Shown here piece after piece: positions 7,046 to 19,505 of a DNA stretch of 64,000 nucleotides. This DNA comes from Pleurodeles waltl (Eukaryota > Chordata > Amphibia > Caudata > Salamandridae). A program made the position numbers and the translations under genes. The notes below the pieces were generated by a model. It saw nothing but the letters and a program-made list of their open reading frames with translations, was not told where the DNA came from and did no database searches. The DNA lies in NCBI RefSeq assembly GCF_031143425.1, contig NW_027150001.1:1-64000 (forward strand), in the 5' to 3' direction. Each line of letters opens with the position of its first letter. Within the stretch, counting starts at the first letter, position 1.

Positions 7046-7155
7046 TGTCAGAAGTGGGATTTGAACCCACGCCTCCAATCGGAGACCAGAACACCCAGCT
7101 GAGGGGAAGAGACAGCTCTTGAGTCTGGCGCCTTAGACCGCTCGGCCATCCTGAC
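7046..7155 (-). tRNA. tRNA-Leu(CAA) with intron, copy 2
   Basis: Identical to copy 1; intron at 7117-7092 and T5 terminator at 7037-7033. Confidence 0.96.
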
Positions 7156-8932
7156 AACTGAGATAGGTGGAGGCCGGATATGATATCATCACGCATGTGA
7201 CACGCCTCCGCGAGCTCTGTTTCTGGGTTTTATCGGGGTGCCCTTTAGCAGGACACACCTTCGTGTCTCACCTGGCAGCCAGGGCCCGAGGGCCCAACCT
7301 CACACTCTTTAACCCTAATCCCCGCTTTACACCAACCAGGAACCGCAGCCCTCGGCTCCGCTGCCTTTCCAGTGCTCGTCTCTCGCTCCTCCTCAGAGGC
7401 TCGTGCCGGCTGCAGGGAACCCAAACTGCGCGCCACGGCACCCTGCTGCGCCCCCACAGCCACCCAGAGCCGCTGTCCTCGCACTTGCTCAGCAGGGTCC
7501 ATTATCAATTACCCCGGCCTCTGGAGTGCAGGCCGGGGGCGCTACGTCTGGCGCCTTCTAGGTGCTGCACTTGCTGCCTCTTAGCGACACACCGGAGAGC
7601 AGGATGCATTTAAGCATGCAATCTTCCATTCCGCTAAAGTCAACCATGCAAGTGCTTAGGAAAAATATATCACCGCTCTCAACAGGCACGGACCACCTTC
7701 TCTGAGAGCTACCGCTCCCAGCCGCAGCAGAAGATAAACACCAAATACCCTGGCAGAAATCGCCAGCCGCACATGGGCCGGATTGCAGGCTACCCCACCG
7801 CATCTTCCTGCTGAGTTGGCCTCTAAGAGAAGTGGGCGCTTGCTGCAGCGTGGACTTTCCCCTTTCAGCAGGGGTCATCCAGTGAGGTCCATGGTCAGCC
7901 AGGCGATCTACCTGGCACGGTAGCTCAAAGCTGGCTTCTCTTGCTTTTAAAAGTGAAAAAAGCCCGACATTCCTCCGGCGAGTGGAACCCACCCCTGAAC
8001 ATGAGCCTGGAGTCAAACTTTGCCCATGTGAACAAGTGACACACCCATTTACAGCACACTGTTTTCACACAGATAAGTATATGTGCATACATTTTTTAAT
8101 TCCAGATCTTTTATTAGAAATAAAACAAAGAACAGAGACGAATAGCTTCAGTTGTTACCCTATATGCCAGATTTCTTTCGATGCATGAACCAATCAGCTG
8201 TTTCCCAGTCTACGAAGGTATTACAGGTACGGATGGCATTTTGTGCCATTATGAGACCCGATGTTAATTCTACATTGATTGAACCTATATTTATGAGGCT
8301 GCATACGAAGTTATATTTTGAGAGGCTACTTATTTACCAAGTGTTCTCCTTACTTCACTGGTTCACAAGATGCACACAAAATAAGATGACATTACATACT
8401 GTGTTCCAGTATCTGCTCAGTATCCACAGAGCATTGTGCACCTTATATTTAATGTTTTATTATGGAGTTTTGGTCTGTTTGAACATTAATACAAATACAC
8501 ACTTTTAACAAATGGGTTCTGTGGTTGTATAAAGTTTAGGTTAAGAATGTTTCAGAGTGAGCCTGGTGTAAAGTAATAAATTATAGAATTGTTTTCCTTG
8601 GCACTTTTTTTTTTTAACACAAAAACAAAAAGTTTTTAATGAATGATTTTTGTGGAATCAACTTCATAACGCCTCTTTGTTCTACCCAGGGTCCTTGGTG
8701 TTAAGGTCCAGTTCTGGATTACAGTGCCTCCCACCTGCTGTGAAGCAGTCACTTTAATTCTTCTGTTGAGCCAACTTTCTCAAGTTTGTGAAACACAGTC
8801 ACTATAAATACTACCGCCCTGTTCTTTATTTGTAAAAAAAATGTTTTCAGTTTATTAACACTTCCCTGGAAATGGTGCTGGAGCGTGGACAGCAGTGATT
8901 CCCAAACTGTGCGCTGTGGCACCCCGAAAGTT

Positions 8933-9932
8933 CCTTGAGAAAAGGAGAGCCAAAAAGCAGTCCCTCAGCCAAAGGACCTGATTCAGACGAGGCCAAATCT
9001 GTCAGTTTGGGATCCATCTTGATTAAAAATGGAGCGCCGCCACTCACTAGAGATAGCTCACTTTGGGTTTTCCAGAAAGCACAAGGCTCTCTGGGCCCAA
9101 CCAACCAGAACTTCAGGGTTAACAGGGATACCTGATGCCTTAGCCTAAAAACCCAGCTCCAAGATCTTAGTAGGAGGGCCTGAGACATCCAGGAGTTTGT
9201 CCTGACAGCCTCACCAGGCACGATCAATGCCCTTTTTAAGGTCTTTGGAGAAATTCTTAAGATAGGTTACCAGGGTGGGATCTATCTCCGTAGTCTCAGT
9301 AACCTTTGAGGGAAAATCATGTCTAGGACATTCAGATCTCAGCCGAGACCTGACATCTTTGTCGAAACAATGCCGAATGTGTGCTTGAACGTATTCGGCT
9401 ACCTCCGAAGGCGGAGCCCAGGAGTAAGATCTAGGGCGGACAGTATCTTCGGGTTCGAAAGTGAGTACTTTCAGAGGCTGAGAAGCCACTTGAGTGTGCC
9501 GTGATTTGGCTTTTCATTTACAGGGAGGAGAATCAGTGTCCTTATCCGGATTGTTAGAGGAAGACGAGGAATCTGAATCCTCCTTACTCTCAGCTCTTAG
9601 ATGAAGAGACTATGAGGATGAGAAACAGTTCGCCCTAGTCAAGGATTCTACAATTTGTTCAAATCAGCTTGGTGAGGGTTTGCAACAGAACTTGAGCCGG
9701 AAGGGTCTTGCGAAAACGGCAGCTCTTCCTGGCTGCTGCAATGTGGGACCCAGCCCTGCTGATCAGTGAAACCCAATAAGAGATGCTTAATCGTCTGGGT
9801 AGCTTTATCTAAGGCCACATTGACTGTGTGCCGAACACCAGCATCGAGGGCATAGACAAGGTCTCGCTCAAATGACCCCACGGAGTCATCATAAAAGGTA
9901 ACTTCCCCAGATTCTCCTTCATAACCATCCAT
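8933..9932 (-). mobile_element. DIRS ORF1 remnant, copy 2
   Basis: Same breaks as copy 1. Type A variants give LAEGLLFG and EAVRTNSW. Confidence 0.75.
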
Positions 9933-9941
9933 GCTGTAGAG

Positions 9942-10167
9942 CAGTGGTTCCCAACCTGTGGTCCGGGGACCCCTAGGAGTCCGCAAAGCCTCCTCTGGGG
10001 GCCGTGATTACTTAGAAAATCAAATAATAGTAACAGATTAGGTCCCCAGCTTTCAGTAATGACTCAGTGGGGGGTCCCCAGATTCCAATAATGGTTCATT
10101 GGGGGTCCCCAGGTTCCAGTAGTGATAAAGTGGGGGTTCACACAAGTCAAAAGGTTGGGAAGCACTG
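9942..10167. mobile_element. hAT MITE, copy 2
   Basis: Same insertion and TSD as copy 1, carried along by unit amplification. Confidence 0.88.
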
Positions 10168-10805
10168 CTGTAGAGTGTCAGGTCAGAAAAGTGGGAATTT
10201 GAAAGGGGCAGAGGAAACTGCCAATAGGAACTTCAAATAAAGTGGGAAGTAAAGCTGACAAACTTCAAAGCAGGCTAATATGCTCAGGGAGGGCCACAAG
10301 CCAGTAGTAAAGTGTGGGGGGAGGCCTGCTTAGAATAGAATAAATTCCACTAATAAAGTGGCATTTGAGAACGGCAAAGTAGGTAGGGACGTGCGCAGGG
10401 GGTGGGCTGCTTTAGAGTATTTCCATTGAAGTAAAGAGACATAGACAGGCAGGCGACTGTAAGCGGAGACAGGTGCATATATGTAACCAGAGTCCTATCC
10501 AGAGAGTCAGATGCATATATGTGCACAGAGGAAAGTTTGGACAGACAAATGTATGTACCCAGAGGCAGGTCCAAAGAGACAGATACATGTATATACCCTG
10601 AGACAGGCTGAGCGAGAGAGATGCATGTTTGTAGCTAGAGGCAGGTCTAGGGAAAGTGGTCCATGAGACTGGAGCAGAGCAAGAGGTAGAGAAAGGGAGA
10701 GGATCATGACTGAAGTCAGAGGTCTTAAAAAGAAATGACTTCTACTGACAACACTCCCTGGTGCATCACAGAAAAGAGATATATTGCCCAAGCCTAGCTA
10801 AAGGA

Positions 10806-10878
10806 GCAGGGTTATCTCACTTGGTAGTGCACGAGCCTTTTAATATCAGGGTCACGGGTTCGAGCCCCCAGTTAAGCA
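10806..10878 (+). pseudogene. tRNA-Lys-like pseudogene, copy 2
   Basis: Same sequence as copy 1. Confidence 0.8.
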
Positions 10879-11543
10879 ATTAGTATTTTTTTGTTTAAGG
10901 TTTATTCCAATTTTTTTTACAGACTTCCTGCTTTTCACCAATACTACTCAGGCTTTGAAAACACAACTCCTGCAGTTTGCCTCACAATCTCTCCCATCAT
11001 ATTCCACAGCGCTTTCCACTCACGAAAGGTGCCTCAAAGCCGGGTTTAGCCCTGCCTCCTCTAAACACATCCAGAAACCTGTACTTTAATCCCCAAAAAT
11101 TCTAGCTATTGCGTCACGAATTTTCAATTCTATTAAGGACACGGAGGCGCGGATTGTCACAGCAGCCAATCAATGTTAAAAACTACATATCCCAACATTC
11201 CCAGTAGTCCATAACATGCCCAATCCCAGGCCTGCTCTCCATATAAATATCTCTGCCTCCTTAGTCCTTCATCTTTCTTTGCAATAACCAAACAAAATAA
11301 CCTGCACTCTAAGAATTGAAATCTTCCAACTCCAACGAAGAAAACAAATTGAAGCCACCAACCGAACCCTGGTGCACGTTCCATGCCGGTATCGTCTCTC
11401 CTAGTACTCATGCGCCCTTATTATCCGATCCTGTTAATGAAAGGAAACAGTGCTAATAATCTGCTATTGACTATTAAGAAAAAATATGGATGGCTATCTC
11501 AATAATACATATAAAATCATCATATATGAATTGTGCTGTAACT

Positions 11544-12371
11544 TTCTGCATTATGCCAGCGTGCCCTATGCCAGTCTGTGCTTGTGATAGGTCCCATCTG
11601 TCCTTTAGGTCTCTACTTTGTGTCAGTCAGCCCTATGCCAGTCTGCACCTGTGATCCTTCTACAGCTCCATGCTTCAAATCTTTGCACAGTGCCAGTCTA
11701 CCTTGTGCCAGTCCCGACGTTCATACTTCACATCAGTGCTGTAGCTATGCCCTATGCCAGTCTGCACCTGTGAGGCTTATTAAACACCATATTGCAGCTG
11801 CCTACATTGTGCCAATCTGTCACGTGCCAGTCTGTAGCTGTGATGCTTCATATCAGTGCTGTAGGTCTTTGCATTGTGCCAGTCTGCCTTGTGCCAGTCT
11901 GCACATGTGATGCTTCACATCAGTGCTGTAGCTCTGCATGGCAGCAGTCTACTATGCTCCAGCCATTCCTGTGATACTTCACATCAGTGCTGTAGCTCTC
12001 TGCATTGCACCAGTCTGCCCTGTGTCAGTCTGTATCTTGACACTTCACATCAGTGCTGTAGCTCTCTGCATTGCACGAGCCTGTCCTGTGCCAGTCTGCA
12101 CCTGTGATCCTTCCACACCTCCAGGGTACAGGGCTTTGCATTGCACCAGTCTGTTCTGCACCAGCCTGTACCTGAGGTGCTTCTTGATTACAGTGGTGTA
12201 GCTGTCTGCACTGTGCCAGTCTGTTCCTGTGATGCTTCTGCGCAGCTTTGGTGCAGCTGTTTGCACTGCGCCAGTGTGGCCTTCTGAGACAGTCCCTGCC
12301 AGGGCCTCACAAGCGCCCTGTAGCTGTGCTATTGAGTTGTACGTTGACTGTGTTCAGCTGCTGTAGCTCAC
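11544..12371. repeat. ~66-bp minisatellite, copies 2/3
   Basis: Same length and order as the first array. Confidence 0.8.
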
Positions 12372-12779
12372 TGTAGGCCGGCTGTGAGGCGCTGCGGGCT
12401 CAGTCTGTCCTTCACAGTCTCTCTGTGGGAGTGTGTGTTTGTCATGTCCTTGAATCCAGCGAAAAAAGGAAGTATAAATGAGATGCAGAAAAGCCCCATT
12501 CTCTAGCTGCTGGACAGACACGCGTCCTTGAGCCTCCTGCAGAGGTGCAGAGCTGCCAGGGGTGCAAGGGGCTGGAGGCGGAGAGCGTCTGCTTTGGAAT
12601 ATTTCCATTGAAGTGAAGGGAGAGGGCGAACGGGGAGCGGAGAGGCGGCTTCCTAGCAGTGAGTGTGGAGTGTCAGCTTGGTCCATCCAGAGGCAGGCAG
12701 GGGGGTGTGATGAGACTGAGGCAGAGCGAGAGGTAGAGACAGAGGGAGCTGCAGCACTGGAAGCGGGAGCTTTAAAATA

Positions 12780-12826
12780 CACAGTAGAATCGGCACACGT
12801 GTGTTTCTTCAGAGGAGTCACACAAA
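12780..12826 (+). promoter_or_regulatory. 47-bp type B segment upstream of tRNA-Lys with palindromic E-box (copy 3)
   Basis: Present between CTTTAAAATA and GGACCGCAAG in copies 3, 4, 6, 8, 10 and 11 and absent from copies 1, 2, 5, 7 and 9. It contains CACACGTGTG (12794-12803), a perfect 10-bp palindrome around CACGTG, the USF/MYC-type E-box, centred about 52 bp before the tRNA. The pseudogene's upstream block has a similar spacing between its CTTAAAA and the tRNA-like body, so type A is probably a deletion derivative. Other positions: 18954-19000, 31257-31303, 43561-43607, 55864-55910, 62040-62086. A regulatory role is inference. Confidence 0.55.
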
Positions 12827-12850
12827 GGACCGCAAGGTTTGTGTTATGTG

Positions 12851-12923
12851 GCCCGGCTAGCTCAGTCGGTAGAGCATGAGACTCTTAATCTCAGGGTCGT
12901 GGGTTCGAGCCCCACGTTGGGCG
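12851..12923 (+). tRNA. tRNA-Lys(CTT), copy 3
   Basis: Gene body identical to copy 1. It has the type B 5' flank with the 47-bp segment (12780-12826) and palindromic E-box (12794-12803), and an 8-T terminator. Confidence 0.97.
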
Positions 12924-13221
12924 CTGATACATTTTTTTTGTGCTGTACTGTTTTTTTATCTTCGGGTTCGCACCTCCAACAGTGGTTTTATAAAAATTAA
13001 CAGCGCCCTTTCGGGACTTCACTTTACAATTTCGTTATTTATGTCTGCACACGGGCGGGGACGAGAGCTCTTTATGTCTGCACACGGGCGGGGACGAGAG
13101 CTCTCTTCATGTTCACACTTGTAGGGGGTCGCTGCTCCCCGTCCTCTAACTCCGCTGCTGCGCCGCACTCCCATGACCTGTGTGTAAATATGGAGAGTTT
13201 AAGTAAGCAAAAACAATGTTG

Positions 13222-13331
13222 TGTCAGAAGTGGGATTTGAACCCACGCCTCCAATCGGAGACCAGAACACCCAGCTGAGGGGAAGAGACAGCTCTTGAGT
13301 CTGGCGCCTTAGACCGCTCGGCCATCCTGAC
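13222..13331 (-). tRNA. tRNA-Leu(CAA) with intron, copy 3
   Basis: Identical to copy 1; intron at 13293-13268. The 5' flank is the private GGTGACGG variant. Confidence 0.96.
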
Positions 13332-15108
13332 AACTGAGATAGGTGACGGCCGGATATGATATCATCACGCATGTGACACGCCTCCGCGAGCTCTGTTTCT
13401 GGGTTTTATCGGGGTGCCCTTTAGCAGGACACACCTTCGTGTCTCACCTGGCAGCCAGGGCCCGAGGGCCCAACCTCACACTCTTTAACCCTAATCCCCG
13501 CTTTACACCAACCAGGAACCGCAGCCCTCGGCTCCGCTGCCTTTCCAGTGCTCGTCTCTCGCTCCTCCTCAGAGGCTCGTGCCGGCTGCAGGGAACCCAA
13601 ACTGCGCGCCACGGCACCCTGCTGCGCCCCCACAGCCACCCAGGGCCGCTGTCCTCGCACTTGCTCAGCAGGGTCCATTATCAATTACCCCGGCCTCTGG
13701 AGTGCAGGCCGGGGGCGCTACGTCTGGCGCCTTCTAGGTGCTGCACTTGCTGCCTCTTAGCGACACACCGGAGAGCAGGATGCATTTAAGCATGCAATCT
13801 TCCATTCCGCTAAAGTCAACCATGCAAGTGCTTAGGAAAAATATATCACCGCTCTCAACAGGCACGGACCACCTTCTCTGAGAGCTACCGCTCCCAGCCG
13901 CAGCAGAAGATAAACACCAAATACCCTGGCAGAAATCGCCAGCCGCACATGGGCCGGATTGCAGGCTACCCCACCGCATCTTCCTGCTGAGTTGGCCTCT
14001 AAGAGAAGTGGGCGCTTGCTGCAGCGTGGACTTTCCCCTTTCAGCAGGGGTCATCCAGTGAGGTCCATGGTCAGCCAGGCGATCTACCTGGCACGGTAGC
14101 TCAAAGCTGGCTTCTCTTGCTTTTAAAAGTGAAAAAAGCCCGACATTCCTCCGGCGAGTGGAACCCACCCCTGAACATGAGCCTGGAGTCAAACTTTGCC
14201 CATGTGAACAAGTGACACACCCATTTGCAGCACACTGTTTTCACACAGATAAGTATATGTGCATACATTTTTTAATTCCAGATCTTTTATTAGAAATAAA
14301 ACAAAGAACAGAGACGAATAGCTTCAGTTGTTACCCTATATGCCAGATTTCTTTCGATGCATGAACCAATCAGCTGTTTCCCAGTCTACGAAGGTATTAC
14401 AGGTACGGATGGCATTTTGTGCCATTATGAGACCCGATGTTAATTCTACATTGATTGAACCTATATTTATGAGGCTGCATACGAAGTTATATTTTGAGAG
14501 GCTACTTATTTACCAAGTGTTCTCCTTACTTCACTGGTTCACAAGATGCACACAAAATAAGATGACATTACATACTGTGTTCCAGTATCTGCTCAGTATC
14601 CACAGAGCATTGTGCACCTTATATTTAATGTTTTATTATGGAGTTTTGGTCTGTTTGAACATTAATACAAATACACATTTTTAACAAATGGGTTCTGTGG
14701 TTGTATAAAGTTTAGGTTAAGAATGTTTCAGAGTGAGCCTGGTGTAAAGTAATAAATTATAGAATTGTTTTCCTTGGCACTTTTTTTTTAGAACACAAAA
14801 ACAAAAAGTTTTTAATGAATGATTTTTGTGGAATCAACTTCATAACGCCTCTTTGTTCTACCCAGGGTCCTTGGTGTTAAGGTCCAGTTCTGGATTACAG
14901 TGCCTCCCACCTGCTGTGAAGCAGTCACTTTAATTCTTCTGTTGAGCCAACTTTCTCAAGTTTGTGAAACACAGTCACTATAAATACTACCGCCCTGTTC
15001 TTTATTTGTAAAAAAAATGTTTTCAGTTTATTAACACTTCCCTGGAAATGGTGCTGGAGCGTGGACAGCAGTGATTCCCAAACTGTGCGCTGTGGCACCC
15101 CGAAAGTT

Positions 15109-16108
15109 CCTTGAGAAAAGGAGAGCCAAAAAGCAGTACCTCAGCCAAAGGACCTGATTCAGACGAGGCCAAATCTGTCAGTTTGGGATCCATCTTGATT
15201 AAAAATGGAGCGCCGCCACTCACTAGAGATAGCTCACTTTGGGTTTTCCAGAAAGCACAAGGCTCTCTGGGCCCAACCAACCAGAACTTCAGGGTTAACA
15301 GGGATACCTGATGCCTTAGCCTAAAAACCCAGCTCCAAGATCTTAGTAGGAGGGCCTGAGACATCCAGGAGTTTGTCATGACAGCCTCACCAGGCACGAT
15401 CAATGCCCTTTTTAAGGTCTTTGGAGAAATTCTTAAGATAGGTTACCAGGGTGGGATCTATCTCCGTAGTCTCAGTAACCTTTGAGGGAAAATCATGTCT
15501 AGGACATTCAGATCTCAGCCGAGACCTGACATCTTTGTCGAAACAATGCCGAATGTGTGCTTGAACGTATTCGGCTACCTCCGAAGGCGGAGCCCAGGAG
15601 TAAGATCTAGGGCGGACAGTATCTTCGGGTTCGAAAGTGAGTACTTTCAGAGGCTGAGAAGCCACTTGAGTGTGCCGTGATTTGGCTTTTCATTTACAGG
15701 GAGGAGAATCAGTGTCCTTATCCGGATTGTTAGAGGAAGACGAGGAATCTGAATCCTCCTTACTCTCAGCTCTTAGATGAAGAGACTATGAGGATGAGAA
15801 ACAGTTCGCCCTAGTCAAGGATTCTACAATTTGTTCAAATCAGCTTGGTGAGGGTTTGCAACAGAACTTGAGCCGGAAGGGTCTTGCGAAAACGGCAGCT
15901 CTTCCTGGCTGCTGCAATGTGGGACCCAGCCCTGCTGATCAGTGAAACCCAATAAGAGATGCTTAATCGTCTGGGTAGCTTTATCTAAGGCCACATTGAC
16001 TGTGTGCCGAACACCAGCATCGAGGGCATAGACAAGGTCTCGCTCAAATGACTCCACGGAGTCATCATAAAAGGTAACTTCCCCAGATTCTCCTTCATAA
16101 CCATCCAT
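15109..16108 (-). mobile_element. DIRS ORF1 remnant, copy 3
   Basis: Type B variants (LAEVLLFG), plus a private Gly-to-Glu change from the T at 16053. Confidence 0.75.
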
Positions 16109-16117
16109 GCTGTAGAG

Positions 16118-16343
16118 CAGTGGTTCCCAACCTGTGGTCCGGGGACCCCTAGGAGTCCGCAAAGCCTCCTCTGGGGGCCGTGATTACTTAGAAAATCAAA
16201 TAATAGTAACAGATTAGGTCCCCAGCTTTCAGTAATGACTCAGTGGGGGGTCCCCAGATTCCAATAATGGTTCATTGGGGGTCCCCAGGTTCCAGTAGTG
16301 ATAAAGTGGGGGTTCACACAAGTCAAAAGGTTGGGAAGCACTG
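16118..16343. mobile_element. hAT MITE, copy 3
   Basis: Same insertion site and TSD, 226 bp. Confidence 0.88.
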
Positions 16344-16980
16344 CTGTAGAGTGTCAGGTCAGAAAAGTGGGAATTTGAAAGGGGCAGAGGAAACTGCCAA
16401 TAGGAACTTCAAATAAAGTGGGAAGTAAAGCTGACAAACTTCAAAGCAGGCTAATATGCTCAGGGAGGGCCACAAGCCAGTAGTAAAGTGTGGGGGGAGG
16501 CCTGCTTAGAATAGAATAAATTCCACTAATAAAGTGGCATTTGAGAACGGCAAAGTAGGTAGGGACGTGCGCAGGGGTGGGCTGCTTTAGAGTATTTCCA
16601 TTGAAGTAAAGAGACATAGACAGGCAGGCGACTGTAAGCGGAGACAGGTGCATATATGTAACCAGAGTCCTATCCAGAGAGTCAGATGCATATATGTGCA
16701 CAGAGGAAAGTTTGGACAGACAAATGTATGTACCCAGAGGCAGGTCCAAAGAGACAGATACATGTATATACCCTGAGACAGGCTGAGCGAGAGAGATGCA
16801 TGTTTGTAGCTAGAGGCAGGTCTAGGGAAAGTGGTCCATGAGACTGGAGCAGAGCAAGAGGTAGAGAAAGGGAGAGGATCATGACTGAAGTCAGAGGTCT
16901 TAAAAAGAAATGACTTCTACTGACAACACTCCCTGGTGCATCACAGAAAAGAGATATATTGCCCAAGCCTAGCTAAAGGA

Positions 16981-17053
16981 GCAGGGTTATCTCACTTGGT
17001 AGTGCACGAGCCTTTTAATATCAGGGTCACGGGTTCGAGCCCCCAGTTAAGCA
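16981..17053 (+). pseudogene. tRNA-Lys-like pseudogene, copy 3
   Basis: Same sequence as copy 1. Confidence 0.8.
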
Positions 17054-17718
17054 ATTAGTATTTTTTTGTTTAAGGTTTATTCCAATTTTTTTTACAGACT
17101 TCCTGCTTTTCACCAATACTACTCAGGCTTTGAAAACACAACTCCTGCAGTTTGCCTCACAATCTCTCCCATCATATTCCACAGCGCTTTCCACTCACGA
17201 AAGGTGCCTCAAAGCCGGGTTTAGCCCTGCCTCCTCTAAACACATCCAGAAACCTGTACTTTAATCCCCAAAAATTCTAGCTATTGCGTCACGAATTTTC
17301 AATTCTATTAAGGACACGGAGGCGCGGATTGTCACAGCAGCCAATCAATGTTAAAAACTACATATCCCAACATTCCCAGTAGTCCATAACATGCCCAATC
17401 CCAGGCCTGCTCTCCATATAAATATCTCTGCCTCCTTAGTCCTTCATCTTTCTTTGCAATAACCAAACAAAATAACCTGCACTCTAAGAATTGAAATCTT
17501 CCAACTCCAACGAAGAAAACAAATTGAAGCCACCAACCGAACCCTGGTGCACGTTCCATGCCGGTATCGTCTCTCCTAGTACTCATGCGCCCTTATTATC
17601 CGATCCTGTTAATGAAAGGAAACAGTGCTAATAATCTGCTATTGACTATTAAGAAAAAATATGGATGGCTATCTCAATAATACATATAAAATCATCATAT
17701 ATGAATTGTGCTGTAACT

Positions 17719-18546
17719 TTCTGCATTATGCCAGCGTGCCCTATGCCAGTCTGTGCTTGTGATAGGTCCCATCTGTCCTTTAGGTCTCTACTTTGTGTCA
17801 GTCAGCCCTATGCCAGTCTGCACCTGTGATCCTTCTACAGCTCCATGCTTCAAATCTTTGCACAGTGCCAGTCTACCTTGTGCCAGTCCCGACGTTCATA
17901 CTTCACATCAGTGCTGTAGCTATGCCCTATGCCAGTCTGCACCTGTGAGGCTTATTAAACACCATATTGCAGCTGCCTACATTGTGCCAATCTGTCACGT
18001 GCCAGTCTGTAGCTGTGATGCTTCATATCAGTGCTGTAGGTCTTTGCATTGTGCCAGTCTGCCTTGTGCCAGTCTGCACATGTGATGCTTCACATCAGTG
18101 CTGTAGCTCTGCATGGCAGCAGTCTACTATGCTCCAGCCATTCCTGTGATACTTCACATCAGTGCTGTAGCTCTCTGCATTGCACCAGTCTGCCCTGTGT
18201 CAGTCTGTATCTTGACACTTCACATCAGTGCTGTAGCTCTCTGCATTGCACGAGCCTGTCCTGTGCCAGTCTGCACCTGTGATCCTTCCACACCTCCAGG
18301 GTACAGGGCTTTGCATTGCACCAGTCTGTTCTGCACCAGCCTGTACCTGAGGTGCTTCTTGATTACAGTGGTGTAGCTGTCTGCACTGTGCCAGTCTGTT
18401 CCTGTGATGCTTCTGCGCAGCTTTGGTGCAGCTGTTTGCACTGCGCCAGTGTGGCCTTCTGAGACAGTCCCTGCCAGGGCCTCACAAGCGCCCTGTAGCT
18501 GTGCTATTGAGTTGTACGTTGACTGTGTTCAGCTGCTGTAGCTCAC
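17719..18546. repeat. ~66-bp minisatellite, copies 3/4
   Basis: Same length and order as the first array. Confidence 0.8.
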
Positions 18547-19024
18547 TGTAGGCCGGCTGTGAGGCGCTGCGGGCTCAGTCTGTCCTTCACAGTCTCTCTG
18601 TGGGAGTGTGTGTTTGTCATGTCCTTGAATCCAGCGAAAAAAGGAAGTATAAATGAGATGCAGAAAAGCCCCATTCTCTAGCTGCTGGACAGACACGCGT
18701 CCTTGAGCCTCCTGCAGAGGTGCAGAGCTGCCAGGGGTGCCAGGGGCTGGAGGCGGAGAGCGTCTGCTTTGGAATATTTCCATTGAAGTGAAGGGAGAGG
18801 GCGAACGGGGAGCGGAGAGGCGGCTTCCTAGCAGTGAGTGTGGAGTGTCAGCTTGGTCCATCCAGAGGCAGGCAGGGGGTGTGATGAGACTGAGGCAGAG
18901 CGAGAGGTAGAGACAGAGGGAGCTGCAGCACTGGAAGCGGGAGCTTTAAAATACACAGTAGAATCGGCACACGTGTGTTTCTTCAGAGGAGTCACACAAA
19001 GGACCGCAAGGTTTGTGTTATGTG

Positions 19025-19097
19025 GCCCGGCTAGCTCAGTCGGTAGAGCATGAGACTCTTAATCTCAGGGTTGTGGGTTCGAGCCCCACGTTGGGCG
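19025..19097 (+). tRNA. tRNA-Lys(CTT), copy 4, C48T variant
   Basis: Type B flank. The gene differs from the others by C to T at 19072, nucleotide 48 in the variable loop. In canonical tRNA this base forms the Levitt pair with base 15 (G here), so G15-C48 becomes G15-U48. Both promoter boxes and all stems are intact, so it is probably transcribed; the effect on folding is unknown. Confidence 0.95.
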
Positions 19098-19395
19098 CTG
19101 ATACATTTTTTTTGTGCTGTACTGTTTTTTTATCTTCGGGTTCGCACCTCCAACAGTGGTTTTATAAAAATTAACAGCGCCCTTTCGGGACTTCACTTTA
19201 CAATTTCGTTATTTATGTCTGCACACGGGCGGGGACGAGAGCTCTTTATGTCTGCACACGGGCGGGGACGAGAGCTCTCTTCATGTTCACACTTGTAGGG
19301 GGTCGCTGCTCCCCGTCCTCTAACTCCGCTGCTGCGCCGCACTCCCATGACCTGTGTGTAAATATGGAGAGTTTAAGTGAGCAAAAACAATGTTG

Positions 19396-19505
19396 TGTCA
19401 GAAGTGGGATTTGAACCCACGCCTCCAATCGGAGACCAGAACACCCAGCTGAGGGGAAGAGACAGCTCTTGAGTCTGGCGCCTTAGACCGCTCGGCCATC
19501 CTGAC
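19396..19505 (-). tRNA. tRNA-Leu(CAA) with intron, copy 4
   Basis: Identical gene body; intron at 19467-19442. The 5' flank switches to AAAGAGGGGG. Confidence 0.96.

Larger units (their letters stand above)
6095..12221. repeat. Tandem unit copy 2 (type A, 6,127 bp)
   Basis: Full copy at shift +6127 from copy 1 for most blocks (+6094 upstream of the 33-bp duplication). It carries type A markers: no 47-bp segment, CACACTTTTA, GCAGTCCCTC and GTCCTGACAG. Private changes include CCCAGAGCC near 7467 and GATGCAAAAAAG near 6357. Confidence 0.97.
12222..18396. repeat. Tandem unit copy 3 (type B, 6,175 bp)
   Basis: First copy with the 47-bp segment (12780-12826) upstream of tRNA-Lys. Private variants are GGTGCAAGGGG near 12561, GGTGACGG upstream of tRNA-Leu, and a C-to-T at 16053 in the DIRS remnant. 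It shares a 4-G run (GCAGGGGTGG near 16570) only with copy 8. Confidence 0.97.
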
